Positions 49,489 through 60,369 of a stretch of 64,000 nucleotides of DNA are shown piece after piece. The stretch's first letter is position 1, and each line of letters opens with the position of its first letter. The translations under genes and the position numbers were made by a program. The notes beneath the pieces are model-generated. The model ran no database searches. It saw nothing but the letters and a program-made list of their open reading frames with translations, and had not been told where the DNA came from. The stretch comes from Choristoneura fumiferana (Eukaryota; Arthropoda; Insecta; Lepidoptera; Tortricidae), in the NCBI RefSeq assembly GCF_025370935.1, contig NC_133474.1, positions 15,592,255-15,656,254 on the forward strand. Reading direction: 5' to 3'.

Positions 49489-50603
49489 TGCTAATTTAAA
49501 ATTTAAATGTAGCTCCAAATAACAAACAAATAAAATATATATCAAAATTACAAGCACCACGCACAACTGTCTTAACGTAAGGGTACTAAGATGTCCGATC
49601 ATCATACAATAGTCTTCTAGTTTTGGGTATTTCCAACAAAGTATCGCATACACTCTCAATTAGTATAAATATGTCAAAATCCCTGATAGGTCGCCAATGT
49701 TACGGTGGGAGATAGGGTATCAAGAAAAAACTGAAGATTCGTTTGACTATACATACATATTATAGTCATCAATTTATTCTATGTTTATACCTGCTACTAG
49801 CTTTTGCCCGCGGAATTCGGTTATCGCGCTGTTCCCTCGGGGACTGTGCATTTTCCGGGATAAAAAGTAGCCTATGCCACTCTCGGGCCCAAAAACTATC
49901 TCTATGCCAAAAATCACGGTACGATGTACGGAAGGACGTACGGAAAGACGGACAAACGTACAAACACACACACTTTCGCATTTATAATATTAGTATGGAT
50001 ACAAGAGGTATGGAGTAGTCACTACTCATATATGTATTAATCATATAAATAATACAACAAACTGGGTAATCTAGCTTTACTCAGTGTCTTCCGGTTTCAC
50101 CGTTATATTGTTTAGATGACGAACCTATCAAGGTCATCTGAAGGCATACTTTGTTAACAAATAAAAAAATATTCCAAATCGTTACAGAAAGACAGAAACA
50201 AACAAACATAAAGTTTATTCGGCATATAAACAAAGCAATGAAAACAACAAAGATTAAGAAGATTTTGATCAAATTCCGTACAAAAATAAACTACTTTTAT
50301 AATTTTTCCCATAACAGAGCATTGCTCCATGAGATATTAGCGATAAGAAGTCAGATTCAGGCATAAAACTTTTTTTTTAATTTACTGCTTTAATTAGACA
50401 CTGTGGTATGAGTATGACCTGTGCTACATGTGATAAAGCTAATTTACTACGAGTGACATCATCAGGCGACAGCGCTGGGCACCCATGCCTATACTTACGA
50501 GTAATAGGTACCTACTTAGGTAATATTTGTCAGCAACAAGTCCGAAGAATCTGCGAGGCCGCGACGCTGATCTATGATTTTACTTATTTGGGATTTTCCT
50601 GTT

Positions 50604-50642
50604 GCTAACCATGAATGGGTGCAGATCCCATTCATGGTTAGC
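50604..50642. repeat. Perfect 16-bp hairpin
   Basis: GCTAACCATGAATGGG pairs without mismatch with CCCATTCATGGTTAGC across a 7-nt loop; CTG/CAG extend the stem after a small bulge. No T-run follows, and no copy elsewhere in the window was seen. Confidence 0.7.
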
Positions 50643-50988
50643 CAGAGGCGAAGAGGATAATGTGGCTTCTACGTAATGCACTTTTGCGAAATATGAAGTA
50701 ATTAGCTAAACTTAATTAGGTGCATGATTTTTATTAGAAAACTAGAAAAATCCCCAACATTGTCATAACAAAGTTCAATATCTCAAAAAGGAGTTATTCG
50801 ATCTTAATAAAACATTATAGCTAAGAAACACCGCAAGGAAATTCGCTTTCGTGTAAAAAATCGTATCAAAATTGGTCCATTCGTTTGAGAGCTACGCTGC
50901 CACAAACAGACAAACAGACACTGGCTTCACACTTAAAACACTCTCCTTGTTTCGGTGATTAAAAACTTAACGCTTTATGTAATGTAAA

Positions 50989-51097
50989 CGCAATAAGAGC
51001 CACGCAGAAAAAGACGTCTTCCCGTCGGTAAACGCTGGTAAACGTCGTTTCGCGTCGGCCGAGACGATCGACGTCTTTTTCGCTCTTATTGCACGAT
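50989..51097. repeat. Foldback element around GACGTC
   Basis: GCAATAAGAGCCACGCAGAA and its complement with AAAAAGACGTC/GACGTCTTTTT arms. No target duplication seen. Confidence 0.5.
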
Positions 51098-51667
51098 GCG
51101 TGGATAGGTTTGGGCCTTACTCAACGCAGTGATAGCGATTGCTTCAGTTGCATTATGAGGTCAATAGTTCGAATATATATTTTTATCAACACCTTTTGTA
51201 CCTCTTAAGTACTTTGTTTTTTTGAACATGGTCTTCTTCAAAGACTTTCACAATGAAATAGCGTAGGTACCTACATTTTCTTAATCCACCACCGGTTTCA
51301 GCGTGTTTAATTAACTCTATGTACTAAGTAAATATTTCAGCTCAGCTGTTGTTTTCGCAGTCGTTTCATTGTTGCATGGTACGGAAATTTAGATTTGAGT
51401 TCGAATGTGGATAAAATTGTTACTAGGTACATACTTAATATAAGTAGCAGCACACATATATTTTCCTTTACAATAACGCTACGTTACTCCGGCCAAAGCA
51501 CGTCCGTGGGCTATTTCAGTTACAGTTAAATTTAATTACTAAGCGTTAGTGGTACCAAGTTACTGTACCAATGTCAAACCCGTCATCAAATTCCTTTGAT
51601 TTAACGGCTAAGTGTTAGCTGCACCAAGTTACTAGAACGATGACTAATGTCAAACCAACAAAATCCC

Positions 51668-51735
51668 CTTCCTTCCTTCCTTCCTTTTTTCCTTCTTTTT
51701 TTCTTTCCTTTTCCTTTCTTTTTTTCCTTCTTTGA
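51668..51735 (+). repeat. Polypyrimidine microsatellite
   Basis: CCTTCCTTCCTTCC followed by impure T/C tracts. Confidence 0.75.
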
Positions 51736-53416
51736 TTTGATGGCTGATTTAACATTGGTTATATATAGTTATAGTAACTTTTTAGTCGAAGAATGAAAAA
51801 CATAGCCCTCCATCGGGCAGTCGGGTAAAAAGAAAGAAATATGATGACGAGAAGTACGGGTTACCTACTGCATAGAGGTTTGTTTGTAGAAGGGGTGAAA
51901 AATACAAGCCATTTCTATTCCTCTTATATTAGTTCTGTGAAAATGTAAAATACCATAATTAGTCCACGAATTCTTCCCGCTTCTGAACTAAAATCCCCAT
52001 ACCTTTCCACCAATACCTATCGGACTACGACCTACAAACTGAGGTCTTACCAGGTCTTTCCTTTCGATAGACTCACTCAAGGTAAATTTTCCCACATTGG
52101 GTAAATAATTTCGTCCACTTTCATCACTCGGGAAATTTGAGTTAACCCGAATTGAAACCCCGAAATAGTTTATTTACTATATACCACCTACGTACTTGAT
52201 TTGCTGTCAGTTACCGTTTGTTAAGTAAGTAGGTATACATATTATCATCTCCACTAGGTACAATATTTTTTAACTTTATTACTAAAATAGTTGGTAAGAT
52301 TATATGATGAGATGAGATGATGCATAAATTGTACAATTACCTATATTTTATAAGCTCATTCATGAACCTTTTAAGATAAAGTGAACCTGGACTAGACGCA
52401 ACATTACCTATACGTATGAAATTAAACCTACCAAAACCGTAGAAGCGGTCAGGGACTTCACAGTAAAAGTCATAGTGATATCGCATTAATTAACAAGGAA
52501 AATCGTAATGACTTCTCCTTTGAAAAGGTTCCATGGTGTCTCATGAATTAAAGTCCTTGGCCGTACATACATACTTACCCTACTACGTCTATAGACTCTA
52601 TTGCCTGCGATTGTAACTCTAGCCAAGGTGTTTTGGTATTTCTTTCTACTGTGAAACAATAAAGAAGAAAATGTCATATGGGTCTTTCTATAGGTATTTG
52701 TGGGCTCCACAGAAAACCAGCGTTGCTATTGCTACATATTACGTGCGGCAACACATGCTGAGTGGAGACCTATTTTTGTGTCCTTTCGTGTCACTACGTA
52801 ATTTTGTTTTTGTTGTTAGTTTTAGTGTTTATTCTTATTACTGTACTGTGGTGATACTGATATGGAACCAAATAAATCTTTCTTTCTTTGATCATCATTC
52901 TATATTGTTTATAGCAGCCATTAAGATAAAAATAAACTATGAAACTATTGTATTAGGTAACGAATAGTTTTGTCCTATTATTTCATAGTCCTAGGTAAAT
53001 TTGAATGGGTATTTTACAAGTTTTTATTCAATATCATCTTTACATTCGTTTCGTTTTTAACCGACTTAATTTTGTTTCAAGTCTTGCAAGTTAATTTTGA
53101 TCCACTTCTAAGAGTCAGATTGCCTTGAAATTGGGTAATAAAATAAATTAATGTTATGTAGATTGGATAACAATGCATGTAAAATTACTAAATAGAACAG
53201 TTAGCAAGAAGTAGTACTAAAAATTAAATTTAAACAAAAATGTATTAATGATCGAGACAATAAATGATCGAGAATTCAGCTATCTCTTGAAAGTTAGATG
53301 AAGTCTCAGTAATACATAAATGAAAGAAAAAAAATCAGTGCATGCATTTTTATTTTTGAGATCCCAAAAACACACAAACACATTTTTTTGTATTTTTATA
53401 GTACTTTGTTACACAA

Positions 53417-53422
53417 TTTATT
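53417..53422 (-). terminator. Poly(A) signal candidate of transglutaminase 2
   Basis: AATAAA on the minus strand about 515 nt after the stop. Other A-rich hexamers occur nearby at about 53349. The 3' UTR end is therefore approximate. Confidence 0.35.
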
Positions 53423-53936
53423 TCTTATAATAACAGGTTTAAATTTATAAAAATATTAATTATTCCTAAATCTTATGAAAAAAAGGTATATAAGTATCGT
53501 AGCAATGATTATGGCACTTGAAGTTTCGGTCTCTGTCTTAATGATACCTAACTTTATATTTACTTATACATATGATTACAAATCACTCTGTGAATATGTG
53601 AATGAACATAAACTTTTTTTTGTTTTTTTTTAATTTAACTTGTGCGTGTGAAAACATAACAATGAAATCCGTTGTGAAGCGCTGGTCGTCGTTGAAGTGA
53701 TCCAAGAGGCAGTCGACGGGATATGTCAATCGTGCCTACCCCTCAAAATGTTCCCTTAAAGTAAATTCACACTAAAACTTTTAAAGAGTCTTTAAGATAA
53801 CGACTTCTTCCTCTTGAACAATGACTTGTTGTTCCGGTGCCACATAGACGTAGGAGCGGTCCAACTGGAGCGCAGGCGCCACAGGCAAGGGCCCCGGGGA
53901 GCAGCGCGGTTCGCGCGCAAGGGGCCCCGAGGCGTG

Positions 53937-54089
53937 CTAGCCGCGCACATTCACGGAGGTGCAGCCGAAGATCTCGTCCATTTGCCGCGACGAGAATGTC
54001 ACCACGATACGGCGCTCGCCATGCCGCTGCGGCACGAACTTGTCCTGGTAGTTCACAAACTCACCCGGCTTCACGTCACGGAACCGAAT
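53937..54089 (-). CDS. Transglutaminase 2 exon 9 (C-terminus and stop)
   Basis: Acceptor TATTTTCAG, stop TAG at 53939-53937. Encodes IRFRDVKPGEFVNYQ, QRHGERRIVVTFSSRQMDEI and ends SVNVRG. 51 codons including the stop. Confidence 0.93.
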   Translation of the reverse strand: MRFRDVKPGEFVNYQDKFVPQRHGERRIVVTFSSRQMDEIFGCTSVNVRG

Positions 54090-57000
54090 CTGAAAATACA
54101 TCCCATATTAACCAAATGTTCTCATATTTATCTCACGTCACATTTTTTGTAGAAGTTAGTTTACCTGTCGCGGCCTTTGCACTCCAGCTCCCTCGAAGGT
54201 GAAGTAGCAATCGGTCAAATGCACGTTCAGTGGATTCTGGAAGCTGAATGTGACAGCGCATTCTTGTCCCTTGCATGGCTGGCCTCTCACCTGATGCAAT
54301 AATTTAAGTTTGTTACCATTCTGCAAGATCCATTCATTACCTATTATATAAAATTAAAATCCTACCTGAACTTGCATTCTCGGCTTGTGAAGCGGGAAGT
54401 CGTCTTCATCAGACCAGGCCTGGCGCGTTTGCTTTACGTAAGCCATAGCATGAACCTTAACCATGGTGTGGTCCACCAGCTTGTCCATGTATTCCTGAGG
54501 AGTCACATGCAGCTTCAGCACTTCACGCTGGCCAGCGCGAACGATGAACTCTCCTTGAGCCCTTCGGAGACGAGATGCAATGGCGCCGGTATAGTAGCAA
54601 GAAGATGCCGTCAGCACGCACCAAATGGCACGATCTTCATGCGACTTATTCTGCGAATAATTAATGATTTCTTAGCTGTATTCAAACTAAAACTAATTTA
54701 AGAATCAAGAAACACTATGGTAATTTACCTGAATATTCATAGTACAGTCGAATGGCTGGCCATATGGCACGAGATCAATATCCATGAGCTCGAAGAACAC
54801 ATCCTCGAAATTGCGATCGGGGTACTCGTAGTATTGCTGGAGGCGCTGATAACCACGGCACGAAGCGATGACAGCCAAACGTTCCGGCGACGAGCTGTCC
54901 ATTGTTTTGTACTCGTGTGTGATTTCCAACAAGTCACTCTCGCCCTCATCGTCGTCACGATTCGGATTCTTGGTAAGGATTTTACGGCCAACTCTGCAAA
55001 TAAAGCCAAAATTATTACTAGCAATGTTGTATATCACAACAGTGAAATTTTTGGGATACTGAACTTACTGATAGTTGTTTGAAGCCATCCTAATGAATCC
55101 CCATTCAGAGTTCTCTTCCTCCTGGAAGTGGCACAATTCGGCGTTGACTTGGCAGTACATGAACGGCGTATCATATTGGAAGCCCACTTCCCCACGACGA
55201 ACGGCCTCAACGCTGGCTGGGCCACAGTGGTACACTGACTCTGCCTCCTCCTGTGGTGTAGAATCGATAATCTGCCAGCCACTATATCCTTGAAAAGGAA
55301 TAATTAATTAATATTCGTCAAACCGTCACTACTGTCTTATAATTTCTTGTTCCTTATTTCAAAGAATTTATTTCCTATTTACCTTGTGGCAAGTCAGGTC
55401 GCTGCATCCAAACATCATTCCATACGTGGAAGTTCCAGCAGGAATCATAACAATCCTCATCGGGCCCGTTAGGCACCTCATTTCCATCCCGATCGAAATA
55501 TTTGTCAACGGTAAACGTTCGATTAGTGTCGTGGGCTGACACGTAGTTAGTGACGGAGCGGCAAGGGATACCTGCAGAAATAATTTCAGTTAAAACATTG
55601 ATATTATATAAACAGTAATTTTTAAATTTGATTAGATCAGAAGTTCAATCTTGTACCGAGAGCTCTGCAAATAGTCACGACAAGTCCTGAGAACACCCAG
55701 CATTGGCCGTATTCGACGGGCCGCCCGCCTTCAGTGAGGTAGCGTTCAAGAATAGCTACTGAACCAGTCCAAGCATGGGGAGCAACACCATCTTTGTATT
55801 CGCCATCGTAGCGTCCCACCATGAGTCCGTCATCATCGTGGTTTGCGTTTATCTAAGACAATAAATAAATGTAAATTCTATAGATCACACCTAAACGTTT
55901 TATCTAACTCTTGTTTAACGGAAATTTATCTTACCATTGCAGAAATAGCCCTGCATACGCGTATTGGGTTACCCCGTTCTGAATGCTCGAGACCACTGCG
56001 TTCAAGCAAGTACATACAAGCAGGCAATACGCAGTCATCGAATTGTCCATAGATCCATTTACGACCCTTAGGCTGACGCCATGTGCCACACCATATTTTT
56101 CCATGCTCGTTAAGTACGTATTCCTTTCTGGATGACTCATTATCCATGTAAACGGTATCTTCCCTACACCAGGGATTAAAGAGCATGTAAATATCTTCGT
56201 CACATTTGTAATCGTGGCGGTTGTCACGCTGGCCGAAGCGGTTTGTCTGTATCCAGCAGTTCCATACACCCACTGGAGCAGAAGCCGGTGCATGCACTTG
56301 GAACGTAATAGTGTTCCCGTCCTGTCTTTGAATGCTTATGTCCCACCTGTCCATTTCATGGGCCAGTGCCGCTAAGTTTTGCATAGATCCGTGTCGAGAT
56401 CCATGTCGAGAACCTTGGCGTGATCCATAACTACGACCAAATGAAGAATGTTGCGTTGTTCCTCCATAGCGATCAATCATAGGGCGATCCATTGGTCCAT
56501 GTGGGCTCAGAGGGCTATGCTGCAAAGGCAATGGCTCGTTGCTAAATGAGCTTCGGCGTACACCATAAGTTGTGGTTTCCCGCATTCCACTCATAGGTCC
56601 CATTGATCCCATAGTACCCATGGTGCTCATTGGTCCGCAAGTACCCATTGTACCGATAGACCCGACAGCAGCCATATTACTGCTAGCATCTTGCATACGA
56701 GACATCCCCATTCCCATACCCATCGCATCACGAGAGTGCTGGAATACACCTTGCTGATTACTCCAATTAACAGGTAAAACAACACGAGTTCCCTTAGTGA
56801 CGCTAGGTTTTGGACCTGTAAGGTAAATGTTAATACTTTAAATCGGCACACCGGAATTAGTAACAAAGAGGTCAAAATAATTTAAAGTGTTACCAAAGCA
56901 GAACACAATGCGAATCATATCCTGCTGCTTGTCATAAGTCCTGTCGAACCGCACCGCAAAAAAGAAGTTCTGCCCTCTACGCAGTACGGGGTTTGGCAAA

Positions 57001-57530
57001 ATATTGTCATTGACGAGGTCATATTGGTCGGTGTGGTGATCCTTGGAGTTATCTCGCGAATAAAACTCCGTAAGCTCGACTTTCAAGGGCTGCTGCGAGT
57101 AATAACTTTGGGGAAGCATCTCCAAAGTATCTTGGCGACGACGGCGTTCATGCTGATCAGCCATCTTGCAAATAAGGTTATGAGTGTACTGCGTGTTAGG
57201 GCTATTCCTAAGAGAATGCTTCATGCGATGCAAGGAGCCCGTGCTGTGAGAGCGGCCCGGACGATGCTGCGCTGTCGGACCGGCCCGCTGCATAGGCCAG
57301 CGGCGAGTCTGCCCAGGACGCTGGCAGAAGCTCGAAATGTTATAATAAGCCGATAGTCCCGGGACGTAGTTGGAAGGCATTCCGCCGATCGTCATTTGCT
57401 GGTCTCTCATGCAGCTCAAAGCATTCATACCAGAAGTTAATCCAGTTATTCCGCCAAGTCCCATCCCAGTCATGCTAGATGTCATGCTAGAGGACATCCT
57501 GTCCATACTAGATCGTCGGACCATGGACAT
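53937..57530 (-). CDS. Second transglutaminase, Met-rich extended paralogue, 9 exons
   Basis: Nine exons join in phase to 2952 nt, 983 aa, against about 700-770 for most family members. Layout: Met/Arg/Ser-rich N-terminal extension (1 to about 135), beta-sandwich start LKVELTEFYSRDNSKD, FFFAVRFDRTYD and FCFG to 213, a Met-Gly then Ser-Arg-Gly insert (about 244-365), resumed sandwich, core, two barrels. Triad: Cys557 (GQCWVF), His620 (WNFHVWND), Asp643 (IDSTPQE). The position of TG2 Trp241 is Tyr521 (GRYDGEYKDG). There is no Met-Gly leader and no signal peptide, so the enzyme should be cytosolic or leave cells by a non-classical route, as insect haemocyte transglutaminases do. All eight introns are 75-94 bp, unlike the neighbouring gene. 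The gene lies upstream of Tg in the same orientation. Whether it cross-links fully despite Trp to Tyr is unknown. Confidence 0.93.
54165..54290 (-). CDS. Transglutaminase 2 exon 8 (barrel 2)
   Basis: Acceptor TTGCATCAG, donor CAG/GTAAAC, phase 0, 42 codons. Encodes VRGQPCKGQECAVTFSFQNP and the DCYFTFEGAGVQRPRQ strand. Confidence 0.93.
54366..54650 (-). CDS. Transglutaminase 2 exon 7 (barrel 1)
   Basis: Acceptor TTCGCAG, donor CAG/GTAGGA, phase 0, 95 codons. Encodes AIWCVLTASSCYYTGAIAS and VTPQEYMDKLVDHTMVKVHA. Confidence 0.93.
54729..54993 (-). CDS. Transglutaminase 2 exon 6 (core end and barrel 1 start)
   Basis: Acceptor TATTTGCAG, donor CAG/GTAAAT. Encodes VGRKILTKNPNRDDDEGESD, ITHEYK, SSPERLAV and FEDVFFELMDIDLVPYGQPF. 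Confidence 0.93.
55069..55288 (-). CDS. Transglutaminase 2 exon 5 (catalytic Asp643)
   Basis: Acceptor CCTTTTCAAG, donor CA/GTAAGT. Encodes YSGWQIIDSTPQEEAE (Asp643), CGPASVEAVRRGEVGFQYD and FMYCQVNAELCHFQEEENSE. Confidence 0.94.
55383..55571 (-). CDS. Transglutaminase 2 exon 4 (catalytic His620)
   Basis: Acceptor TTTCTGCAG, donor G/GTAAAT. Encodes IPCRSVTNYVSAHDTNRTFT and DSCWNFHVWNDVWMQRPDLP with His620. Confidence 0.94.
55657..55852 (-). CDS. Transglutaminase 2 exon 3 (catalytic Cys557)
   Basis: Acceptor TGTCTTAG, donor G/GTACAA. Contains LMVGRYDGEYKDGVAPHAW with Tyr521, and VEYGQCWVFSG with Cys557; the 36-residue spacing equals that of Trp241 to Cys277 in TG2. Confidence 0.94.
55935..56815 (-). 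CDS. Transglutaminase 2 exon 2 (Met-Gly insert, sandwich, core start)
   Basis: Acceptor CTTACAG, donor ATG/GTAAGA, 881 nt. Encodes GPKPSVTKGTRVVLPV, the MGMGMGMSR and GTMGSMGPMSGM low-complexity run, SYGSRQGSRHGSRHGSM, then the conserved APASAPVGVWNCWI, YMLFNPWCREDTVYMD and RKWIYGQFDDCVLPACMYLL. Confidence 0.92.
56894..57530 (-). CDS. Transglutaminase 2 exon 1 (extension and first strands)
   Basis: ATG at 57530 (CAAGATGTCC) opens MSMVRRSSMDRMSS. Ends TTT G before the donor GTAACA, phase 1. Met, Arg and Ser dominate to residue 135. An internal MADQHERRRRQ could serve as a start for a shorter form. Confidence 0.88.
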
Positions 57531-57638
57531 CTTGGCGGAAACGCTTTTTCGTTGAATATATCCGAGTCCCTTTAGAGGACTGCACTTTGCTCGTGGCTGA
57601 CACCAGAGCGAATGCTGCTGTGGGATATGGGGGAACGC

Positions 57639-57646
57639 TATATATA
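57639..57646 (-). promoter_or_regulatory. TATA box candidate for transglutaminase 2
   Basis: TATATATA on the minus strand about 110 nt before the start codon. An initiator-like GCATTC lies about 33 nt downstream, near 57613, which would give a leader of about 80 nt. A TATA promoter contrasts with the CpG-type promoter of the T-box-type gene. Confidence 0.45.
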
Positions 57647-58020
57647 CGAAAGTTTTACGTCGGGATCGTTCACCGCTTAGGTGTCGGTTGTCAACGCCGG
57701 CGCCGGGCCGGGGTCGCTAGTTTCTAAAAGTCCTTTTGTTTGTGTTCACCGACTTGTAGACAAACTAGAACGAAACTGGTTTCTACCAATGTGAAATGCG
57801 TCAGTGCGCTCTTGTGTTGATACCACTCAAATAATGTCCTGCAACTGTATGTAGAGTAGGTACACACGACGACTCGATCTACCTACTAGAAATCATCAAA
57901 CAGATTACTTAATCGAAAAATCGTCTTCACAACCTCAATTATTCTAAAAGACCTATCCCACGATATTCCACACTAGGTTTAGCGAGAAAAAAATCACCGC
58001 CCCACTTTACGCCTATGGAA

Positions 58021-58196
58021 GGTACCATCAGCCAAATAAGTGATCTATTAATGTTTAAACAAGTTTCTATCAAATAAATATGTCGCTAAAGTCGAACTTT
58101 TAAGTTGACAGATACATACGTCTATTGGCATTATTGTTTTATGACATGCAAACGATTATCAAACTTTAGGGTGGTAGACCACATATTTGGCTGATT
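58021..58196. mobile_element. Foldback MITE, GGTACCATCAGC family, second copy
   Basis: Starts GGTACCATCAGCCAAATAAG and ends ACCACATATTTGGCTGATTA; the shared core ATATGTCGCTAAAGTCGAAC identifies the family. Confidence 0.65.
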
Positions 58197-58227
58197 ATAT
58201 TTTGACATACATAGTTGCTAGATATCA

Positions 58228-59803
58228 ACCCAGCCTATATACGTCCCACTGCTAGGCACAGGCCTCCTCTCAGAATGAGAGGGCTTGGGCCGTAGTTCCC
58301 ACGCGGGCCCAGTGCGGATTGGGAACTTCACACACGCCATTGGATTGCTTCGCACGTTTGTGCAGGTTTCCTTACGATGTTTTCCTTCACCGTAAAGCTT
58401 GTGGTAAATTTAAAATTTAATTTCGCACATGAATTTCAAAAGGGTAGGAACATCTATTTGGCATATTTTGCAATGTTCGAAACTTATTCCGCACAACAAG
58501 TTTCGCATAATTTATTTACACAGAATCATAAACTTATAGGCATAATTCTTTATAAGCCGAATGCAAGCATTTCCCTAATATTACATCCTAATATTATATT
58601 GGCATAATATTAACATGGCTGAATTTTATCACGCATAATATTAATATTGTTTAGCATATATGATATGTAATTTAGCCGAATTTTGATAGCCCGAAATCCT
58701 GTCCAAATCTATGTCCGAAAGTAAATTAAGTACTATTTCTTGATTAGTGTAATGGTAAATATAAAAATGGTAAATGGTAAAACAATACAATACAATACAA
58801 TAACTCTTTATTGCACACCAATACAGTAAACAGTACAGAGAAAACAAGTATATACATAGAGATTTTCTAAGGTAAGCAATAGAAAACAATATAATTATGA
58901 TTAGAAAATAGGTTATTAGGTTAGGTTAGAATTGTATTTGTAACGGAACGAACAGCCACCAGTAAAAGAGGCACGGTCATTAAAATGGAGGACAGGGGGC
59001 GAAGCCACCCGCAGGGCGGGGCTCGGGGGCCAGAGCCCCCGCATTAAAAAACAAACAGAATCAACCCCCCTTTTAACCTGGATATGTTTGTTAGTTACCT
59101 TATGTCCCTCAGATTAATAATAGAATTAGAAATTAGAGAAAATTCTTCGACTTTGTCACAATCATGTCCCCAATTATAAAAATACTACCACCTAGTAGTT
59201 ACTATAGATTATGATATCAAATAGATAATATGAAGAACAATTCTTCTTGTCGACCATTTGCAATCAAAAACAAATTTTTTACTATGTCCCTCAATTATTA
59301 AAATACTACCTTTACCTAGTAGTTACTAGCGTTTCCATGAATCGAAAAGTAGATTTGATGCAGGTTACAAAATTGCGTATAAGCAAATTAGGGATAATAA
59401 AAACAGTCAAAATTACGCCTATCAATTTATTTTCAGCATCTATAATTTTTTACATAACCAGACTATGGAAAATATAAGGTTCAAATTGTACTTTCTGCGT
59501 ATACTAAAGTATCTCTATCGTAGATTCAAGCTTATTTTCTGATCATAAACAATATTTTCCACAATTCATCAGATACTTGCGTACAAGAATACTGCGTAAT
59601 ATAATTATGCGAAAACAGTTTCGGTGTAAATACTATTATGTGTAAACAGATTATGCAAAATCGAATTATGCTACAAAACTATGCGTAAACAAGGGGAACC
59701 ATTTCAAAAAACTCAGAGGTGCAAACCGGGGCTTTAACCCACGATCCTCTGCTTGAGAGTAGTTGAGAGGCCATAGGTCAAACCACTCGGCCACCATGGC
59801 TTT
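58228..59803 (-). repeat. tRNA-derived SINE, interrupted by another transposon
   Basis: Left part 58228-58441 begins CAACCCAGCCTATATACGTC; right part 59701-59803 contains the tRNA-like head (reverse complement of GGTTAAAGCCC and GGCCATGGTGG). The insertion at 58442-59700 separates them. Confidence 0.75.
58442..59700. mobile_element. CGCATAA-word mosaic transposon inserted in a SINE
   Basis: Flanked by ATTTCAAAA at 58433-58441 and 59701-59709, a 9-bp (or 8-bp) target duplication inside the SINE. It begins GGGTAGGAACATCTATTTGG and ends AACAAGGGGAACC. Both ends consist of short ATGCG/CGCAT/GGCATAA words; the middle has a G-rich block near 58985-59045 and a LINE tail near 58785. The reverse-oriented relative lies at 13515-14462. 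No transposase frame. Confidence 0.65.
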
Positions 59804-60369
59804 TTCCTTTGCTGCTATTCATACTTATTCGTGCAAAATTACAGCTTTCTATCACTGATAGTCTCTGAGCAAAGCCGCGGACGGACAGACAGACAAACCG
59901 ACTTAACAGGTTAACTGGACGAGATCCCTTTAAGGGATAAGTTCGCCTTTGTACATCTTATTATTCATATCTATAAAGAGTTTTACAACACAATACAGAC
60001 ATGGCGAAACTATAAGGGTCCCGTTTTCGCCATTTTGGGTACGGAACCCTGAAAATAAGAGCTATCTTCATACCAAATTTCAAGTATCTCTATCCAGTAA
60101 GAAGAGGTGTGGGTCCCTAACAGATTTTCAAAGACGTTGTAAGGCCTGGTTACTTACTTGGTGTGCAGAATGGGGAGTATAATGGGGATCATAGATTTTA
60201 CTTTCTTTCAAATGATTTATCGTGATGTAGTCACCAGCATTAATATCTGCCACAGGAGCGTGCAAAAATATCTGACACGTCCTTCCGGACCTAGAAATAG
60301 AGTCGTATCAGATATTTATGCACGCATGTTGTGTCAGATATTGGTGTACCTATAACTGGAAATATATTA

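Larger units (their letters stand above)
49495..53400. other. Intergenic region between the two transglutaminase genes
   Basis: No exon supported. Contents: a TTGCCCGCGG-type repeat (49795-50003), a perfect hairpin (50604-50642), a foldback element (50989-51097), two diverged direct repeats near 51540-51660, a pyrimidine microsatellite (51668-51735) and a LINE tail ending AAATAAATCTTTCTTTCTTT (about 52820-52891). Confidence 0.55.

Noticed and set aside
49489..49659. Membrane-anchored longer N-terminus for the alternative first exon
   Set aside because: The frame is open upstream and encodes a hydrophobic run, but the DNA is AT-rich and no family member has such a leader; taken as untranslated leader.
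55931..56293. 120-codon frame overlapping transglutaminase 2 exon 2
   Set aside because: It is a shifted-frame shadow of the conserved transglutaminase coding sequence.
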